Positions 1-15,100 of a stretch of 64,000 nt of DNA are shown in pieces (the stretch's first letter is position 1; each line of letters opens with the position of its first letter). Both the position numbers and the translations under genes were made by a program. The stretch is from Corallium rubrum. Taxonomy: Eukaryota > Cnidaria > Anthozoa > Scleralcyonacea > Coralliidae. The notes under the pieces are model-generated. The model was given only the letters and a program-made list of their open reading frames with translations. It made no database searches and was not told the DNA's origin. Location: NCBI GenBank assembly GCA_964035015.1, contig OZ035997.1, positions 14,296,536 to 14,360,535 on the forward strand, given 5' to 3'.

Positions 1-70
1 AGTTGGTGAGTTAGTGAGTTGGAGAGTTAGTGAGTTGGAGACGTAGAGAGTTGAAAAGTTTGAGAGTTAG
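1..70. repeat. imperfect GAGTTxGTGAGTTxG tandem repeat
   Basis: Short imperfect repeats of GAGTTGGTGAGTTAGT-like units at the window edge, in the CTR9 intron before the first visible exon. Confidence 0.5.
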
Positions 71-129
71 AGTTGCGTGTTTTTGCGCTTCCACTTTCAA
101 GGTTTAACATTTTTTTATTTTTCTAACAG

Positions 130-3100
130 AGTCATTTAAAAAAAGTAACTGAGCAATATCCTGATGACGTTGAAGCTTGGATTGAGCTAGCTGGAATCCT
201 AGAACAATCTGATGTTCAAGCAGCACTTGAAGCCTACGGTACAGCTTCTCGCTTACTCAAAGATAAAGTGGGCGCTGATGTGCCACCGGAAATATTAAAT
301 AATGTTGGAGCATTGCATTTTAGATTGGGAAACTTAAATGAAGCCAAGGTAACTTGCATTATGTTTGCTAATATTTATTCTATTCACTAAAGTGAATGGT
401 TTAAAAGTGTACAAATTGATGTTTAAAGAAGTTGCTTGTGTGGTGTTGGTGTTTTCTCGAGAAAGATTATTTGTGATTACTGACGTTCAGAAAAATAGAC
501 ATGAAATAAGAACAGAAGAAATTCTACACTGAATATACCGCATACAAATGAAACCACACACTGAACTGCATATGGTTTTCTTGAACGCGTGGTTTGTGAC
601 GTTAACTATATACAGTAGAAACGGCAAATTACACTAGAAAGATGGCGAGACTAACTTAAGCTATGGTAAACTGTCCTGTAAATTGACTAAATAACGTCAT
701 TTTGAATAAACATCAGACTGTCTGTTGGTCTGAAACAAGTGGGGTGGAGTAAAATGGAGTAGAATGCAGTAGCGTGGAATGGAATGGAGTGGAGTGGCGT
801 GGCGAGGAGTAGAATGGAGTAGAGTGGAGTGGCATGGCGTGGCGTGGCGTGGAATGGAATGGAATGGAATGGAATGGAATGGAATGGAGTGGCGTGGAAT
901 GGCATGGAGTGGAGTGGAGTGGCGTGTTCTGGCATGGAGTGGCGTGGCGTGGAGTGGAGTAGCGTAGAGTGACGTGGGGCGGAGAGGCGTGGAGTGGCGT
1001 AGCTTGGTACCCTGGCCCAATCTTGGAATATGGGCCAGGTAACCACTGAAGACTTCTGCTTTCCTATTGGTTATAATTTTCGCGCGGTTTTATTAGCTAT
1101 GAGTGAAATTACAATCGTCATCAGGGGATTTAGCCCTGATGACGCGAGAATGAAATTAGTGGTAACCTGACCCATATTTCTTTTGAAATTGGGCCAGGGC
1201 ACCAGACTAGGAGTGGCGTGGCATGGAGAGGAATGGAGTTGCGTGAAGTGAAGTGGAGTGGAGTGGAGTGGAGTGGAGTGGAGTGGCATGGAGTGGAGTG
1301 GTGTGGCGTGGCGTGGAGTGGCATGGAGTGGAGTGGTATTTGGCGTGGTATGGAGTGGCGTGGCATGGAGTGGCATGTGGCGTGGCATGGAGTGGAGTAG
1401 AGTGGCATGGAGTGGAGTGGCGTGGAGTGGCATTTGGCGTGGCATGGAGTGGCGTGGCGTGGCGTGGAGTGGCATGGAGTGGAGTGGAGTGGAGTGGAGT
1501 GGGGTGGAGTGGAGTGGAGTGGAGTGGAGTGGAGTGGAGTGGAGTGGCATGGAATGGAGTGGAGTGGCATGGGGTGGAGTGGAGTGGCGTGGCGTGGCAT
1601 GGAGCGGCATGTAGCGGCGTGGAGTGGCGTGGAGTGGCATGGAGTGGAGTGGCGTGGCGTGGCGTGGCGTGGCGTGGCGTGGCGTGGCGTGGAGTGGCAT
1701 GTGGCGTGGCATGGAGTGGAGTAGAGTGGCATGGAGTGGAGTGGCATTTGGCGTGGCATGGAGTGGCGTGGCGTGGCGTGGAGTGGCATGGAGTGGAGTG
1801 GAGTGGAGTGGGGTGGAGTGGAGTGGAGTGGAGTGGAGTGGAGTGGAGTGGCATGGAATGGAATGGAGTGGAGTGGAGTGGCATGGGGTGGAGTGGCATG
1901 GCGTGGCGTGGCATGGAGCGGCATGTAGCGGCGTGGAGTGGCATGGAGTGGCATGGAGTGGAGTGGCGTGGCGTGGCGTGGCGTGGCGTGGCGTGGCGTG
2001 GCGTGGCGTGGAGTGGTATGGAGTGTCGTGGCGTGGCGTGGAGTGGCATGTGTATTGTGTAGTGGCATGGAGTGGAGTGGCATGGAGTGGCGTGAAGTGG
2101 AGTGGCGTGAAGTAGAGTAGAATGGCATGTAGTGGCGTGGCATGGAGTGGATTGGCGTGGAGTGGGGTAGACAGACGAAAATGATCATGCGGAAATGGAG
2201 CAAAAAAAATTCCGTCCAAGCAGTGCTTTTTACAGTATATTTTTTGTAGTTGACGAAATAATGTATATAGTCTAAACATTTCAGAATATTTGATTTTGTC
2301 TATCACTTAATGTGGACTGGTTGAAAACAAGTTGAATTGTAAAGAGGATTACTCTATCTAACTGGATTTTGTTTTTTTCGTTCAGAAATTTTACGAAGCT
2401 TCATTGAACCGTGCTCAAACAGAAGGAGAACACGATGAAGGATATTATAATGCGATATCTGTGACGACGAACTATAATTTGGCCAGATTACATGAAGCTA
2501 ACTCAGAATTTGATGTGGCTGAACAGTTGTACAAAAACATTTTGAGAGAGCATCCGAATTACGTTGATTGTAAGTTAAGAGTAGAATTTGAGATATTGCA
2601 TGAATATAATTAAGGGGATAATTTTTTCTATGTCACGTATTTTCGGTCAAAAGCGCTCAAAGACCAAGAACGTTTTGGCGTACCACTCAAAGCCTCATTA
2701 TCTTAGCATTATTGTATAGCTTAACAGATGTTCGGTGGACGTTTGTCAAGCTCAATTACTCAGAAAAGATTTCTGAGACCCCAGACAGTGTTCGAACCTG
2801 CGACCTTCTAATGACCGGTTAGACGCTCTAAAGGCTCTTTTCCAGTCATCGCAAAAACCAGCTCGCAGCTCGCCGCGAGTGTTTGCATCTAATTAAAAAC
2901 AACTCGCAGTGCTTGTTTTCTCGCAGAAACTAGTTCGCAGCTTGCTACAAGTACTTGTATCTATTGAAAAGAACTCACAACGAGAAAACAAGCACTGCGA
3001 GTTGTTTTTAATTAGATGCAGACACTCGCAGCTACAGTATATAGAGATGAACCGATTAATCGGTTAACCCGATTAATCGGCCGATAATCGGCCTTTTTTC

Positions 3101-6100
3101 AAGAATCGGTAATCTTATGAAAATACGTGAAATCAGCGCTGTCTTGTCGTTTCTTCGCTGTCTTCTTCAGTTCATGGATTTGGAAGCGTGTAAATCGCAC
3201 ATCGCGTTACTATTTACCGACATAGTGATCTATTTCTCGACACCGGAAAAAAACTCGGCAATATTCAGTGAAGCTGGTAACATCTTGCATGAAAAAAGTC
3301 GGCTCAATCCGTCAAAAAGTGAAAGCCTTAGGCCTTTTGTTCCCGCACCATAATTTGCCAAGACTAGACTTTAGTTACTAAGTTTATTTGCTAGACTTGC
3401 TAGAATACTTACAAATGAGTGGCATAATTTTATTGTGAATGTTCTCTTGTTATTTGCGACGTTTGCGTTAAAACTATTGTCGTTGAATGTTGTTGCGTGT
3501 GTAACATCGCCTTTTCGCCTTTGACGAGCTAAGAGTAAGAACCTAACTTCAAAATAATTGATTGTCTTGTAAGTATTAAAAGTTTAAAACATGCGTTTTG
3601 AAATTTATAAGTATAAACAAGTAATAATATAGAGAGAACCGAATTTTGTCTGATGCATTTTTATTTCTGCGTACATAGCCGAAGTTTCAGAGAAGTGTCC
3701 TAACGCGCGAATTAAATAACATATTTTCACGCAAATCGACAAAACCCAGAGTCAAGTGACAGAAAAGTACTACCAAAGTACGAATGTCAGCGAATTCTTC
3801 AGCGACGTCTTTGTAAACAACAACACGAAATTAATCGGCTTTGGCCGATTAATCGGCCGATTATGTGCCGTGATCGGCCGCCGATTAGACGAATCGGCTA
3901 TCGGCACTTTTTAGCGATCGGCTCATCTCTACTTGCAGCGAGCTGCGAGCTGGTTTTTGCGATGACTGGAAACGAGCCTTAACCTTTGAGCCACATTGAG
4001 CCACTGGGGCTCAACAGTCAACAGTTTATAGTTGGGTCCATACTTTTCAATAAAAAAAGTGGGTTTTTTTGTTTGAAGGTTACCTAAGACTTGGCTGCAT
4101 GGCGAGAGATCGTGGTCAAATATACGAGGCTTCTGATTGGTACAAGGAAGCTTTGCAGATCAATCAGGTGATGTTTCCTAACTTTCTTAATTCTTAGCTT
4201 TTGTCCTTGCCATCATCATATTTCTGGACCCAAAAGGTTTTAAAATATGAATAATTCACAGCTTCCTAGTATTGATTACATATGGTAAAGGTTCGACAAA
4301 TGTTTAGTTTTCAAATGTTATTTTTGATACAATGGTTGGCTACTTGCGAGCTTACATCTTGATGCGTGTGATTTAGTATTCGTGAGAATTTGTGAACAAA
4401 GAACCCAATCTTAGTAAATACACTAAATCGCATATACCAGAAGGAAAAACAGGCCTTAATTAAGAGAGTGTATTTGGGACGGAAACAGTTTGTGTTAATT
4501 ACTAACAATTTTAATAGACCCCTACAATTTGAAGTGATATACATGCAGTATGTTAGAACTATACTGCTAGCATGTACATGTATCGTGTATAATGTTCTGC
4601 ATGGTACATGGAACGTGGTGGTACGTGTTGTTACTCATACTTAGCCAAAGTTATGGTTTTTTTTTGAATTACAGGACCATCCTGATGCCTGGTCACTGAT
4701 AGGCAATCTTCATTTAGCAAAACAAGAATGGGGTCCTGGACAGAAGAAATTTGAACGTATTTTAAAACAACCATCAACTGCGAATGATTCTTATTCTTTA
4801 CTGGCTTTGGGCAATGTATGGCTTCAAACGTTACATCAACCGACTAAAGACAGATCAAAAGAGAAACGCCACCAGGATCGAGCACTCGCATTATACAAAC
4901 AAGTACTGAGACAAGATTCTAGAAATCTATACGCTGCTAATGGCATAGGTAAGCTGAAATGGAAGTTGATAATCACCTTGATACACATTATTAAACTGTC
5001 TTTTTTTACTCTTTCATGCCTTCCTGGTTTGTTCGCAGCTTCTACCTATACTTACTTAACTAAAAGCTGACCAAGCAACCGACCTTAATAATTAGCAAAT
5101 GGAATAGCAAGTGTCTTTCGTATCTCATTATTGATTTGTTATTGTTTGACTAATTAATTGACTAATTTTTAGTCACATGATAATCTTTCTTATAAGCTCG
5201 TTGTTTGTTTACACTCTTTACGTCTCTCTCTGACGAAGGGTTAGAAACTCCGTTCAATATTTTCGGCAGTACTCAAACCTTACTATATTTCGACCTTAAT
5301 TATATCTGCCAAATTACTTATACTTGCCTGGCGCTTCCCTGTATTTTTGTTTGTTCCTTCGCCCTTTCGTTTCCTCGCCTGTTCTGCTTCGCCCTTAGGT
5401 TCACTATCCCTTTGTCATTTTATCATTTCTAGTGTTCCTCTGTCTTTTCCTTTGCTCGTCCGTCCTTTAATTTCTCTGCTTTCCATTAGTTCCTCCGACC
5501 ATCCTTTGTTCCCCAATTCCTTTCTTTTTTCTTTCGTTTTCGCTTTTGTACCAACGTAATTTTGTACCTCTTTGTACCAACGTAATTTTGTTTCTCTACC
5601 ATCCTATGCTTTTTCCGCCTTTCTTTGTTTCTTTGTCTGTTGGTTTCTTTTTGTCCGTCCGTCTACTCGCCTTCCTTTTTTTCTTCCTTTAAGTATAAAA
5701 TTGGATTTTGCAGGTTGTATTTTGGCTCACAAAGGCTTTCAAAGAGAAGCTCGTGACATATTTTCACAGGTGAAATATTTATTATCTATGTTACTATGTT
5801 AATAATATAGAGGGCAAAATTTCTCGAATATGATTGGCTAATGAAGAGGGCATTTTTTTGTAATTCAGGGCAAAATTACTTGCACTTGATTGGTTCCTTG
5901 ATCAGCAGTACTTGCATGTGATTGGTCGCTTGGTTACTTAGCAACAGTGAACCTCAGAGAACTGACAATGTTTTCAACAAATCTGCAAGGTTTTGCGGTC
6001 AGAAAATACTTTTTTGTTTACTTTGAACTAATTTAAACTATTGAAGGAGTGTAAACTATGAGTGAAAATGAATACAGTAGAAAATGTACGAACTTTTGCC

Positions 6101-9100
6101 TGTGTCTACAAAAAGAAAGCTACATGCACAGCGATAGAGCGAGGGAAATTTGGAATGTTGCAGAGCGTCGACCGTGATAAGGTACATTGTACTTCGCCAT
6201 TTTCTGGACATAACATAGCTCTTAAATAATTTTGCCCACTATATTATTAACACATAATCGCATGAGTTCTCGTAAAATTAAGGTTTAATTTCACTCGTGT
6301 TTTCAAAATCTTACAAATTACCCTCGTCGCTTCGCGACTCGGGCAATTTTGTAGAATTTTGAAAACACTCGTGAAATTAAATCTTAATTTTCCTCGGCCC
6401 CATGCGATTACCTATACTAATTACCGAGTCAGTTGCCCTCAATCTGTTTACCAAGATCATATACCAACAAAAATCCAGCGATCCTAGCCAACACATTTTC
6501 GTCGTGGAGATATCTGCCACCACGAAGCCCAAGGTGGCTTCCTACTGTTTCTTCAAAAGTTGAAAAAATGAAATACAAATTTCAACCTCAGAAACTGCTC
6601 ATGAATATGTTGGAAAAGAGTGAAACTAATGTTATGCATAAACGTTCAAGGCATCAAATACTGTTACTGCGATTTTCAGTTGACCTTAGACTCAGAAAGT
6701 TTTATTGATAAAGTTTGAATATTGAAACGGATACGTTACTAAGGGCAATTTGAGATGTCGTCAAGGGCAAATTTAAAAGTTCGGGCAACGACTTAATTTC
6801 TATTGGTCAAAATGCGCAAACATTCAAATTTCCCATGGCGAACGTATCAAATTGTGAAACGATCAAACGTTTCAATAAAACTTCCGGTCTCTAAGCTCAG
6901 CTGAAAATCGCAGTACAGATAAAGTGTTTTAGCCGTTGCTATGACAACAGTAATGTTTCAAAATGCCCGTAGATTTACATTTAATCCAATTTATTTCAAA
7001 AACGAGTTCGGCGACCCCCAATTTTTTTTGCTTTAAAGCATTTCTTTAAATTGAAGTAATCAATAATGAGATTTTTAAAAAATTCTGTAAATCCAATCTT
7101 TTTTATCTATTTTTCAAAAACAATTGGATCTACAGAATTTTTTTAAAATTTTCAACTTTTGAAGAAACAGTAGGGAGCCAGCTTAATATCTGAACACAGT
7201 GATGTTACAGTTTGTAGTCAATATTACAGTGCGACTAACCGAGATCACTTAGATAACGGGAACAGATAGCTTTTCATGATGGAAACAATGAGATGCAGCA
7301 ATTAGCAAGCTTGTAGTAAGTTTTCCAATTGATTTCTTCCATGAAAAACGTCCATATTTGATTAAAATTAGTAAACCCCGATTGTAGTGGCTACAGGATA
7401 TCGCGAGTTGGTGTAGAACTCATCTACATGGTAAATTTTGCCATTCTGTTTGAATATCAACACCTTTTCAATATTCTTGTGTGGTTATTTAACAATTATT
7501 CGCCGAAGGCGAGGTGAATATCGGTGTTTAGTATAAATACCCAGGTGATTATAGAAAATCGCGCGCGCTGATTGGTCGAGCTACTTCGGATTAATTCTCG
7601 ATAATCACCTACAGCGTTTATCCAAAATGGCCGCCAGCCAAGTTGTCAATACGACAGACGAGGAAATTAACAATTTTAAAGAAAATGTTGTTCCTAAAAG
7701 TACGAAAATGTGTATTTATACTAAAACAATTATTCGCCTCAGGCTCAGTGAATATTGGTGGATAATAACCTCGACTTCGTCTCGGTTATTATTCACCGAT
7801 ATTCACCTCGCCTTCAGCGAATAATTGTTAAATAATAACCGAGACGAAGTCGAGGTTATTATTCACCGATATTCACTGAGCCTGAGGCGAATAATTGTTT
7901 TAGTGTAAATACACATTTTCGTACTTTTAGGAACAACATTTTCTTTAAAATTGTTAATTTCTTCGTCTGTCGCATTGACAACTTGGCTGGCGGCCATTTT
8001 GAATAAACGCTCTAGGTGACTATCGAGAATTAATCCGAAGTAGCTCGACCAATCAGCGCGCGTGATTTTCTATAATCACCTGTGTATTTATACTAATGGT
8101 CTATATTAGACCATCTCTAACTTGCTACACCTGCATAATTTGGTTTGTACTTTCTGCTTGCTTCCAAATCAAAGACAAACAACACAGAAAAGTCTCTAAA
8201 GCATGGCAGAAGACTGAGCAGTTAACGACGATCAATATTTATACTGCGCAGATATTATCGTTCTTTTCTTTTGTCTTAGGTGCGTGAAGCGACTGCCGAT
8301 GTAGCTGATGTTTGGCTTAATCTGGCTCACAGTTATGTTGAACAAAAACAGTATGTTGCCGCTATACAAATGGTAAGTTATAAGTACTATTTACGATACT
8401 CGTGTCCGTGTTGTATTGGATATACAAGCTCTCGCCGAAGTAAATAGCTTAAAATACTCCGAGTCTTTGATGTTAATACAACCATATACGATATACAATA
8501 TACAACAACTAGTGGCTGTATCAAATGATACAACCACTAGTGGGTTGTATCAGATATACAACTACAGATTAAACATTAATTTCGATGCAATTGAGGCACC
8601 AGGCGGAAATCGAAGTCTGGTTAAAAAGATTATTGCCCAGCAAACTATTCTTAAAAGAGGCATTGTTGAATTCAAACAAGAAACCAATAATTAAACATAT
8701 TAAATTTTATTGAACTGAAATTTTATTGAACCGCTGTAAATTATTCCCTTCACTCTGAAGATGTTACTGGACAGTAGCGAAACGTCAGTTCAATAAAATT
8801 TAATATCTTTGGTTACTGGTTTCTTGTTTGAATTCAACAATGCCTCTTTTAAGAATAGTTTGCTGGGCAATAATCTTTTTTAACCAAACATTAATTTCTT
8901 TTGAATTTTCGCATGAATTATTAATGAGTAAGGAAAATATACTATTTGTTTGAATTTCTTGATGTTTATGAAATATGGACTTTATCTTTTCTATATTGTT
9001 TTACCCATCTCCCTATAACTGTATTATCACTCTTTTGCTAATGGTACTGTTCATTCTTAATTTGTTCTTAGTACGAAAATTGCTTGAAAAAGTTTTTCCG

Positions 9101-12100
9101 CCATCATAATGTCGAAGTTTTGTTATATTTGGCAAGAGCGTACTATTTAAGTGGCAAACTCAAGGAATGTCGTCATGTTCTCATAAAGGTAAGAACACTA
9201 AATATATAAGTTCCCAGCGCAGCCACGCAAGCTCATGACTGTCGGATTCCTTGCCTGGGAAAAGCTGGGTAACGTAAAATATAATCACTACCAATCCGCG
9301 AGACCATCAAAGACGTTGTCTAGGATATGTAATCCCTCCCCCCCCCCCCCCATTAAATTGCGATGACGTTGATCTATTGCCAGAAGCTTATTTGCAACTT
9401 GTTGATAGATAACGTCATTAATGGTTTTGTATAGTCTTTGGCGCGCATAATCTTGTTTTTCCAGCCTTAGTTCTGTGCTTATCAATTTCTAAATGGCGAA
9501 CAAAGGCCTGGGGGAGGGCTAATCATCCTTACTTGTATTCGGATGTTGAATTGCGAAGAACGCAGCTTGATGTGGCATGACCGAGTCGAAGGATATTGTA
9601 GGGCGTCGTATAGGTTGTCACTCTACCGACCCGCATCTAATCACTGAACACATCTAAGCCCGCACTGGGTGTAAGAAGTTGGGGGAGGTTAATCGCGAAC
9701 GCCAAAGGCGTGATCTGGGGGATTAGGGGGAACATCTGTTTGTGTCGCATGAAAAATAATCCAGGAGGCGTGCTTATCCGGGAAATTTTGAAATCTAAAG
9801 TCTCTACGTGAAATGCCCTTTCCTGCATTTTAGGAAAATATTTTTCAGAATGCTGAAGACTATATGTTATATTTCAATTCACTCTTTTATTGAACTAAGA
9901 AAAACTCCACTCACATGGGACTAACGCTCGAGGATCAACATGGGGTCATCAACTAATTCACAGGCAGGCACCCATTCAACTACTAACTCCGTATTTCTTC
10001 TGTCCTTTCATCCTCAGTTTATTTCTATAATAATTTCTATATTTTTTTCTGCAGGCTCGTCATATTGCTCCCAGTGACACAGTATTGCTTTTCAATGCCT
10101 CACTAGTTCAGCAAAAACTGGCAATGGTAATCCTGAAAGCAGAGAAAAGTCCTCTCAAGGTTGTTTTGTCCGCAGTAAGAGAACTTGAAGATGCACAGAG
10201 GTAATCAATCTCATGTATACTTCAATTGTTTCAACAGTAATACGAGCAACAAGTTGCTGCAACATTGTTGCGTTGCAAGTTGAATAGCGTTGTTGCACGC
10301 ATTACCACCCACCTTAAACATTGTCACGCAACAATGATTTTGTTGCAAGTTGAATCAGCATGTTGTTGCAACAAAGTTGCGTTGCACGTTGAAGAGAAAT
10401 GTTGCCCGTATTACCTCACCTTAAGATGCACTTTCTACATTTCATATCGTTAATAGTGTCTGCTTGAAAAAAGCGTCATCTCTGCTGCTTTTGCGAGCTT
10501 TCGAATTTAGATACTATTTATCTACCAGGAATAGATCATTTGCACATGACGTCACGTCCGCCATCTTGGTTGATTTTTGTTTGGCAAACACTGTTGACAA
10601 ACCGCTGACCGCTATGTTTATTTTAGCACGGCTTAGGGGAATTAACTGGAAGTGAACCAAGATGGCGTCCGATGTCACGTAATTGCAAATGATCTATAGG
10701 TAAAAATTATTGGAATGTTATTTAAAGGAAAACTGAAATGTGATGAACGTTTCGCCGAACACGTGTGCGATATTTAATTCTTCTCTTGTCGTATAAGAAA
10801 AATTTTGAGGTTTGAAATTGCCACCGATTTTGACAGGGGCGGATCTAGGAGAAAATCTGACTGTATCGTATTTTTGATGACACCAAAGTTAGGGGGGTCC
10901 GGTGGCATTCCCCCGGAAAATTTTGAAAATTAAGACACCGGAAATGCGATTTCTTGCAATCTGAGGGAATGTTTAGACAAAATACAGCGGCACGCACAAC
11001 TTAAATTTTTCACGAATATAAATAACCAAAAACGACAAATTAAAGTTAACTTGTATTATAAAAAGTTTGGTAATAAATATTGTCAACAACTAAAACTGTT
11101 TATGTTACTGTAGATTATTTAATACTCAATATATAGGTCAACATACCTGTATCGGCAAGCTATCATACTTTATATATTAATTAGGCTATAACAAGCCCAG
11201 ACGACATCTACTTTTATAAATAATAGTTATATTCCCATTCTAAATGCGTGCGTTACCTGGACATTGTAATATTACTAGCAAATAATTATACTCAGAATTG
11301 CACATTCGAAATGTGTTTATGATGCCATTGTGATCAAAACAATGATGACACGGACACTAGTATACAGAGGTTCATGAACTAAATTAATGATATTTTCAAA
11401 AGCATATCAGAACAGCAACTGTCACGGCTCAGACTTGGCTTTACGCCGACTCGAGTAAGTCTTCATTTTAATGCAAATCAATACACACAAGTCAAGGACA
11501 GTCTCAGTCACTCTCATTAGCATACTCCAAATTTAGTGCATAATATTAGTAGCTAAGATATTTATTATTCACGAACTTTATACCTCACTGGGTGCTGATT
11601 TGAAGAGCGCGATTCCTGGCTGCGAGGGAACTGTAGCTTCGCAAAATTAGACACAGCAAATTCGGCTGTAAGACACTTCTCACAATACGCTTAAGAGGGA
11701 GTAATCTAATCGCCTTTTTCTCTGGAGAATAACTTCCATTATCCAAGACACACAACAGCTGTTGTAGAACACACAACAGCTGTTGAACAACAGCTGTTGT
11801 TAGAGGCTTGTGAGTTAGAGGCGCTTGCCGCTCGCAAAGTTGCATAAACTAAATCACATCACGCCGTAATCATATTTAGATCGTCGGAGACTGCTCCGAT
11901 ACAGTCAACTGTATCGGAAGTGTGGAAACTGCAGCAAAACGTGACCAAAATCAAGCATTTTGATTGGTTTGATACAGTCAACTGTATCAGATACAGTCGC
12001 TACAGTTACTATATTTAGCACAACTGTATCAATCGTAACCTCATCGGCATTAAAGAATCGAGACGAGAGCGCCTTTTGCGCGATGCTTCATGATCACTGG

Positions 12101-15100
12101 AAAGGAAACGCAGGCTGGTGGGGGTGCACTTACGGGCAATTTTTGCGGGCTACCGAGAATTTCCTGCAGAAAAGTGCGAGTTCGTCTCGCTGGTCGTCGA
12201 ACAGAACTGATTTTCAGCTTTGAAAAATTGCGTACATTAACATCAAAGAATTTGAAAATGATGTTGCTGAACTTTGAAAAAGCTACTTGTGAATTGTAAT
12301 TATTCGAATTTTAATTTGTTTTAATTTAATTAAATTATTAAGTGAAAATCTGACTGTATCATACGATACAGTTGATACAGTCTAGATCCGCCCCTGATTT
12401 TGACATCACCAGATTGTGCATGTCACAAAAGTATCGACGACACCTGCAGGCTGCAGGTATAAGACAGAAACAGCCTATAGGAAACTTAAGCAAAGTAAAA
12501 AGGTGGTGAACTGCCGAGACTTTTGACAACGAAACACTAACGTCTTGAACGGCGCCCCTCGTCACATGCTACACATGGAGTGATATAACATTTGGCTTGT
12601 CGATTGAAGCCCAACATATAACATTTGGCTTGTCGATTGAAGCCCAACATGGCGGAAAATTGGTGGACATGTAGGCCAGAAGGACGTATAGTTTCAGCAC
12701 CGTACGCAGTACGTACTCTTGTCTCTCGTCCTACATGTCCGCCATGTTTGGCTTCAATCTTTGCCCGGTCGATGACTGGCAGATAATCACTCCAGTTATA
12801 TATAGGGCTCACTCACTGTATGTCAAGAGCGGCAGAACAGCGGGTAGGGGTGCTATATCCCATCCAATATTTTTGTCTTTTTTGACGAGAGAGCTAAGCC
12901 CCCCCCCCCCCCCCAATATTTCTAAAAATAGGGTTAAAAATTGCCTAAGATTTTCTGGGAGGGGGTTATAATACATCCACTAATCATTCTATTTGATGAA
13001 ATAGGACAGCTTCTGCCGCCAATGCTGTATGTAACAAGGGTAGCGTATTGTTCCGTGGTTAGTAGACGCGCAATTTATTCTCCTACAGTTAAAGTGCTTA
13101 TATCACTTGTGGGGTTTTAACGTATTTAAACAGAGCAGAAAAAATCAGTTAATAAGTTATTTTGCCGTTTTTGATTTACTCAAATAGTTCCTGACATATT
13201 GGCTTCTGATCATGCCAATTCTCAAAAATTTCCGTCGTTCATTTTAACACCTTGGGGGTCTGGGACTCAGGAACGAATCGGTCCAAAACAACTACGTTTG
13301 GCTTATTGATTCACAAAAACACAACATATATTTGACTGAAAAATCGAAATGTCGAGCTCACCCGTTTTCCAGTACGCACGAGAGTTCCAACTAAGAAGAC
13401 AGTCGGCTTAGGTTCCTGAGTTCCAGGCTCCCGTGCTTAAAAATGAACGACGGAAATTTGTGGCGAAAAGCCGAAATTGGCATGTTTAAAGGCTTATATC
13501 TCAGAAACTGTTAAAGTAAATCGAAAACGGCGAAATAACTTATTAACTAACTTTTTTTGCTCTATTCAAATACGTTAAAACCCCACAAGTGATATAAGCA
13601 CTTTAAAAACAGCAATCGTAATATTGAACGCTTTGATATAAATACACATTCTTTGTTGGTCACCAACATTGTAGACGAAAACGTCTATGTGAATTTTCAA
13701 AAATTTTGGCTCTACGATTTTCACGGTTGATAGGACGATTTTGCGACGGTAACTATATGTGACTGTCGCACATATGCAGTGACGTAGCTAGGATTTGACC
13801 AAGGAGGGCTTTATTCCGGGGGGTGGGGTCCGGGGGCATTCTCCTGGGAAGTTTTGAAAACTATTCGAGTCTCGGCTAAAATGCCATTCTCTGCATTTTG
13901 CAGGAAGATTTTAAGGAAGGAAGGTTTTTCGGAACTCTAGAAAACGCCGTCTGAGATAACATTTTTCAAAACGTTGAAGTGATCGAGGTTTCAAGTTTCC
14001 GTGCATCCAAATGACGCAATTTTACACTGTATTTTACACCCAAATTTCCGATTTGTTCCCATTTCTACAACATTTTCCCTCAAGTACTTCCAAAAAAAAC
14101 TTCCTTGCACAACTATGCTGCAGTAGCCAGGAAAATAATTTGTATGTGTACTCAAATGTGTGTATTTGCAGGAATTTCCAATGGCTTAGTCATCATGGTG
14201 ACCGAATGAAATACGATTTAGCATGGGCTCAAACTGAAGCTAGACAGTGTCAGGATTTACTGAGTCAAGCTCAATACCATGTGTCAAGAGCTAGGAAAGT
14301 TGATGAGAAAGAGCAAGAAGTTAGACGTAAACAAGAGGAAGAGAGGGAAATTATTCGAAAAAAGAAAGAAGAAGAAGAGGTAATCTAAAATGCTTAACAA
14401 TTAGACAACGATTGTCTGTGAGCTGATAGTCGACGAGGCACAGTAGAGTTGATTATCGCCTGTAGACGACGAGGATAAGTTGTCTAATTGTTTTAGTATA
14501 AACCAACTAGTCGGACAAATCATTATTTTAATATACCTTGGCACAGTGGTTAGTGCACGTGCCTTTCACCTCTGCGACCCGGGTTCGATTCCTGCACGGT
14601 GCAGTTATCTGATTAAAAAAATTTTCACCCTGGCCGCATGTGAGAAGAGTGCTTCCAGTTTGACTCTGCCAAACACCACAGGTTTCCTCTGGGTACTCCG
14701 GTTTCCTCCTGTAGTAACACTGGTCCAATGAGGGTGGGCCCTTACTGGACCTCTGAGGATAACAGTTTAGATATAACTGATAGAGTTATTCAGTATAAAT
14801 AAAGTTAGTTTAGTTTATTCTATTTTTCGTTAAAGTCGGAAAGGTTCAATCTAAAACCGAAGAAATAATTAAAACCAGTCACTCGGTTCCACTTTTATGA
14901 ACTGTCTAAGTTTGAGTTTTTGCTCCTTTTGTTGAACTCGTGTGAACGACTACCGCGTCGAAATAAAGACTGGTACTAGTACCTTGTGATGTCATACCGG
15001 TAACAAACAACAAGGTGATTGGTGGGTGTTACCCGGTATGACGTCGAAGATAATAGAGTACCCATTCTCCTAGAAACCCGGTCATGCTTCAAAAGGAAGA

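Larger units (their letters stand above)
2722..4022 (-). mobile_element. tRNA-headed SINE, split by an inserted element
   Basis: The minus-strand SINE has its tRNA-like head at 3983-4022 (CCAGTGGCTCAAT, A-box region) and B-box (GGTTCGAAC) and tail at 2722-2831. It matches the intact plus-strand copy at 42690-42830. The element at 2832-3979 lies between the two parts. Confidence 0.7.

Noticed and set aside
1071-2306. 411-codon and 357-codon open frames ([11 protein letters not shown]) in the pentamer satellite
   Set aside because: Open only because a 5-bp repeat without stops stays open in every frame; no domain, and the intron of CTR9 runs through it.
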